In this document: one piece after another, positions 61,430 through 64,000 of the stretch
Layout of the letters: every line of letters starts with the position of its first letter
Position numbering within the stretch: the first letter of the stretch is position 1
NCBI GenBank assembly: GCA_016930515.1
Contig: JAFGGO010000114.1
Coordinates: 1 to 64,000 of the forward strand
Source of the DNA: Promethearchaeota archaeon
GTDB lineage: Archaea; Asgardarchaeota; Lokiarchaeia; Sigyniarchaeales; SOKP01
Direction: 5' to 3'
Length of the DNA stretch: 64,000 bases
Notes under the pieces: generated by a model
What the model was told of the DNA's origin: nothing
The model's database searches: none
The model's input: only the letters and a program-made list of their open reading frames with translations
Program-made: the position numbers and the translations under genes

Positions 61430-61831
61430 CTAAGAAAGTTTTCGATATTTCTTTCTTAGATGGGCATTTTTGATCTCGTCTTCAATTTGAGTGAAAAGAC
61501 CAGAAGGTTTAAATTCCTTGCTCGTAGTTTCAAGCACCATTTCGTTTTGGTTGTCCTTAGTCCTCTCTTCTTCAGAGAGCTGTTTTTCTCCTTCTTTTTC
61601 GTAAAAATCCGTGGACATTCTCTCCATTTTCTCGCACTTGCTGTGGTTTTCGCTTGTCAAATAATTGAATTCTTGTAAATTAAGGTCGAAACGAATATTT
61701 AAACGTTCTGAATTAGATTTTATCAACGATTTTATCTCAATCCTCATAGCATGGTAAAGCCTTATAATCTTTGTTTGGTATATTAATCTATTAAAAAACA
61801 AAAATTGGTCTCCTTTTGATTTAAAAAGCAA
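61430..61831 (-). CDS. Hypothetical charged protein
   Basis: 133-aa ORF, low-complexity charged C-terminus. Confidence 0.4.
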   Translation of the reverse strand: MLFKSKGDQFLFFNRLIYQTKIIRLYHAMRIEIKSLIKSNSERLNIRFDLNLQEFNYLTSENHSKCEKMERMSTDFYEKEGEKQLSEEERTKDNQNEMVLETTSKEFKPSGLFTQIEDEIKNAHLRKKYRKLS

Positions 61832-61892
61832 AGGAAAGATATATAATATAAGCGGGCGTTATTGTTTCCGTGATAGATTCGGTGAAAATCTC

Positions 61893-62837
61893 ATGAAATC
61901 AAGTGCATTTGATAAAGATGAATCAGTTTACAAGAGAAGAATGAAATATATTTGGAAGTTTTTCTGGTTTTCAATATTTTTATTCGTGTTTCCCTTAATC
62001 TCAGGCATTGTTGGTGGTTTAACCATTAATTTCGTTATTGGCGATGGTTACATTGCATTTTGCATAGGTTTCATGATCGCAATTTTTGTTGGGATATATT
62101 TTTATAGGCATTACGATAAGTACAGAAATAATCCCTTTTTTACGAACCAAAAAAAAAACTTGAGATCCCGAATTGATATTGCGTTTATAATTTCCATTAC
62201 ATCATTGCTTGTTCCGTTCATGATAAATATTGTTAGTTTCTTGCTTGTCAAGCTTTATCTATTTGAAGCATACGCCTTAATTTCGTATATATTAATCTAT
62301 CCGTCCGTTTTTATCTATAATTTTTACAAACCCATTGATTACTACAATCCATCTGATAAGGAGTTTAAAAATAGCAAGAGTTTCAAACTTTCAATGAAAA
62401 TGATTTATAACAACATATATCTTGTGAATTATGTTGTTAACATCCTATTCCTCGGAATATTCATCCGATTGCGATTTTTTTATTCTTCCTTAATCTTGAT
62501 TTATGCTATATTCTATTTCATCACCATTTTCAACACAAAAAAAGAGCGAAATAGAATTTTGAAGTTAATGGAAAGAGAGGAAGATTTCTTAAAATCATTG
62601 ATATCATTTAAAAAAAATATGACTAAAGCAATAATTGGATTGATTTTCAGTATAGTCGTTTTCGGCTCGATCGTTGTTATTATTGAACAAGGTACCTTAC
62701 CAAGTATTTTCTATGGTTCACTGTTGGTAATTACTGGCATCTTGTTGTTATATAAAACGATTAATTATGTGAACATACATTTTGAAAGCGTTCTTTCTTA
62801 TTTAGAAAATCCCATCAAAGGAGATGATCTTTCGTGA
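61893..62837 (+). CDS. Multi-pass membrane protein
   Basis: 314 aa with repeated hydrophobic segments. Confidence 0.7.
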   Translation: MKSSAFDKDESVYKRRMKYIWKFFWFSIFLFVFPLISGIVGGLTINFVIGDGYIAFCIGFMIAIFVGIYFYRHYDKYRNNPFFTNQKKNLRSRIDIAFIISITSLLVPFMINIVSFLLVKLYLFEAYALISYILIYPSVFIYNFYKPIDYYNPSDKEFKNSKSFKLSMKMIYNNIYLVNYVVNILFLGIFIRLRFFYSSLILIYAIFYFITIFNTKKERNRILKLMEREEDFLKSLISFKKNMTKAIIGLIFSIVVFGSIVVIIEQGTLPSIFYGSLLVITGILLLYKTINYVNIHFESVLSYLENPIKGDDLS

Positions 62838-64000
62838 ATGATTCTACCGATAGATTAAATAAATACAAGAAATACAATTCTCTTTTAACCGGATTACTCA
62901 TTGCAAGCTTTCTATCGTTCTCTTTCTTAGAACTTATTTTATTAGGGAGCTTTATCTTATTTATCGTACAAGTTTCATTAGTTGCTCCGTTAATCTACTT
63001 ATTAGCATACATCGAACACGAACGCCATTTAAGCAACAATAAAGAGAATATAGCCACTTATTTGGTAAACACGATAAGTCTAATAACGGGAATAATTTTT
63101 GGACTTTTAGGATTTCTTCCTTTTAACGTGCAAATCGTCATTTTTTGTATTTTCATGCTTTTCAGCTTTGAAGGATTCGTGAGAATTGGTTTTTTCAGAA
63201 AGGAAACGATAATATGGTTTCAAGATATTTTAGCAATGATAGTATATCTCCTAATCACATATTCTTTCGGGTATCCCGCAATTGAAAGTGCAATCTTAAA
63301 TACATTTCATTCCCAAATCTTAGAAACCGCAACTATCATATTAGTTAATGGCATGATAATCTCTGGAATGTTTTTGCTTTCTTTTTATCTTTTATCTATT
63401 AGAAAGGCTTGGAAAAACGAAGCGAGGGTATTTCACTTGTTAATAACGATAAATTTCTTGATATTAGAAACTTTTGCGTTTGTGTATATTAATTTGTGGT
63501 TTTATTATTCTTATCAAATAACCGCTTTCTTAAACTCCTTGGTTTTAAGCATCGTTTTCTTTCCCACGATCTTGTTACTTTTCTTGTTTCTAAACTGGAC
63601 GATAAAGATATTTTCGTACGATAGATTTAAGATATATTTTTATAACGCCCTTTGGTTCCAAGTTTTTACCGTTTTAGGCTTAATTGAAGTAATTCTAATT
63701 AACGACATCCAAGGAATATTGTTTTGGATCATGTTGGATGTCTTGCTTTTCTTTATCGTTTTAAATTTCATCTTAAAACTAGGGAATTCTTTGGGGAAAA
63801 TAAATAATATGACTAAAAGCACTTTTAAGACCATATTTTCCATTGTTCTGGTCTTTGAATTTCTTGTTTTATCGTTTCTCTTGTTATCGCAGATAGTATT
63901 GATAAAAATCCTTGCTCCCATTGATAATATCATCGTGTCGTCTTATATCGCACTAATATTCATGACTACACTAGCCAACGCGTTGTCCATAGAAGAGAAA
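62834..64000 (+). CDS. Multi-pass membrane protein, 3' truncated by window end (absent from ORF track)
   Basis: GTG start overlapping the upstream TGA; frame open to base 64000 (VNDSTDRLNKYKKYNSLLTGLLIASFLSFSFLELILLGSFILFIVQ...NALSIEEK). Confidence 0.75.
   Translation, partial: MNDSTDRLNKYKKYNSLLTGLLIASFLSFSFLELILLGSFILFIVQVSLVAPLIYLLAYIEHERHLSNNKENIATYLVNTISLITGIIFGLLGFLPFNVQIVIFCIFMLFSFEGFVRIGFFRKETIIWFQDILAMIVYLLITYSFGYPAIESAILNTFHSQILETATIILVNGMIISGMFLLSFYLLSIRKAWKNEARVFHLLITINFLILETFAFVYINLWFYYSYQITAFLNSLVLSIVFFPTILLLFLFLNWTIKIFSYDRFKIYFYNALWFQVFTVLGLIEVILINDIQGILFWIMLDVLLFFIVLNFILKLGNSLGKINNMTKSTFKTIFSIVLVFEFLVLSFLLLSQIVLIKILAPIDNIIVSSYIALIFMTTLANALSIEEK

Noticed and set aside
1-64000. 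CRISPR array, transposase/integrase, rRNA operon
   Set aside because: No regularly spaced repeats, no recognisable DDE/recombinase ORF and no rRNA-like sequence seen on reading.

Overview
The window is consistent with a chromosomal segment from an Asgard (Lokiarchaeia-like) archaeon. This assignment is inferred from gene content: a Rab/Ras-like small GTPase, an N-terminal gelsolin-like domain on a long coiled-coil protein, a V4R/TRAPP-like protein, three linked archaeal RFC genes, a proteasome alpha subunit, a PolB2-like polymerase, and many small zinc-ribbon and winged-helix proteins. Recognisable modules are: a PKD-TM-zinc-finger protein overlapping a wHTH gene; pyruvate kinase; a TIR-LRR protein; a bacterial-type grpE-dnaK-dnaJ-clpB operon; an RFC clamp-loader operon; an ABC transporter; a corrinoid module (activator, corrinoid protein, DUF2284) next to two acyl-CoA synthetases; TPR/coiled-coil giants; a TrmB-like regulator with a palindromic operator candidate; and dapL. 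I found no rRNA, convincing tRNA, CRISPR array or transposon. Main second-look items: (1) a gelsolin-headed coiled-coil protein with a gelsolin-less tandem paralog; (2) a P-loop-less GTPase-like protein fused to a zinc ribbon; (3) several DNA-metabolism paralogs with degraded catalytic motifs (RadA-like, RFC small, PolB); (4) a TIR-LRR protein; (5) an AbrB-like domain fused to an acyl-CoA synthetase; (6) a hairpin-dense non-coding tract at about 3.4-3.76 kb; (7) two multi-lesion pseudogenes reconstructed by reading across frames; (8) small genes missing from the ORF track. All family assignments come from reading motifs by eye; no search was run.
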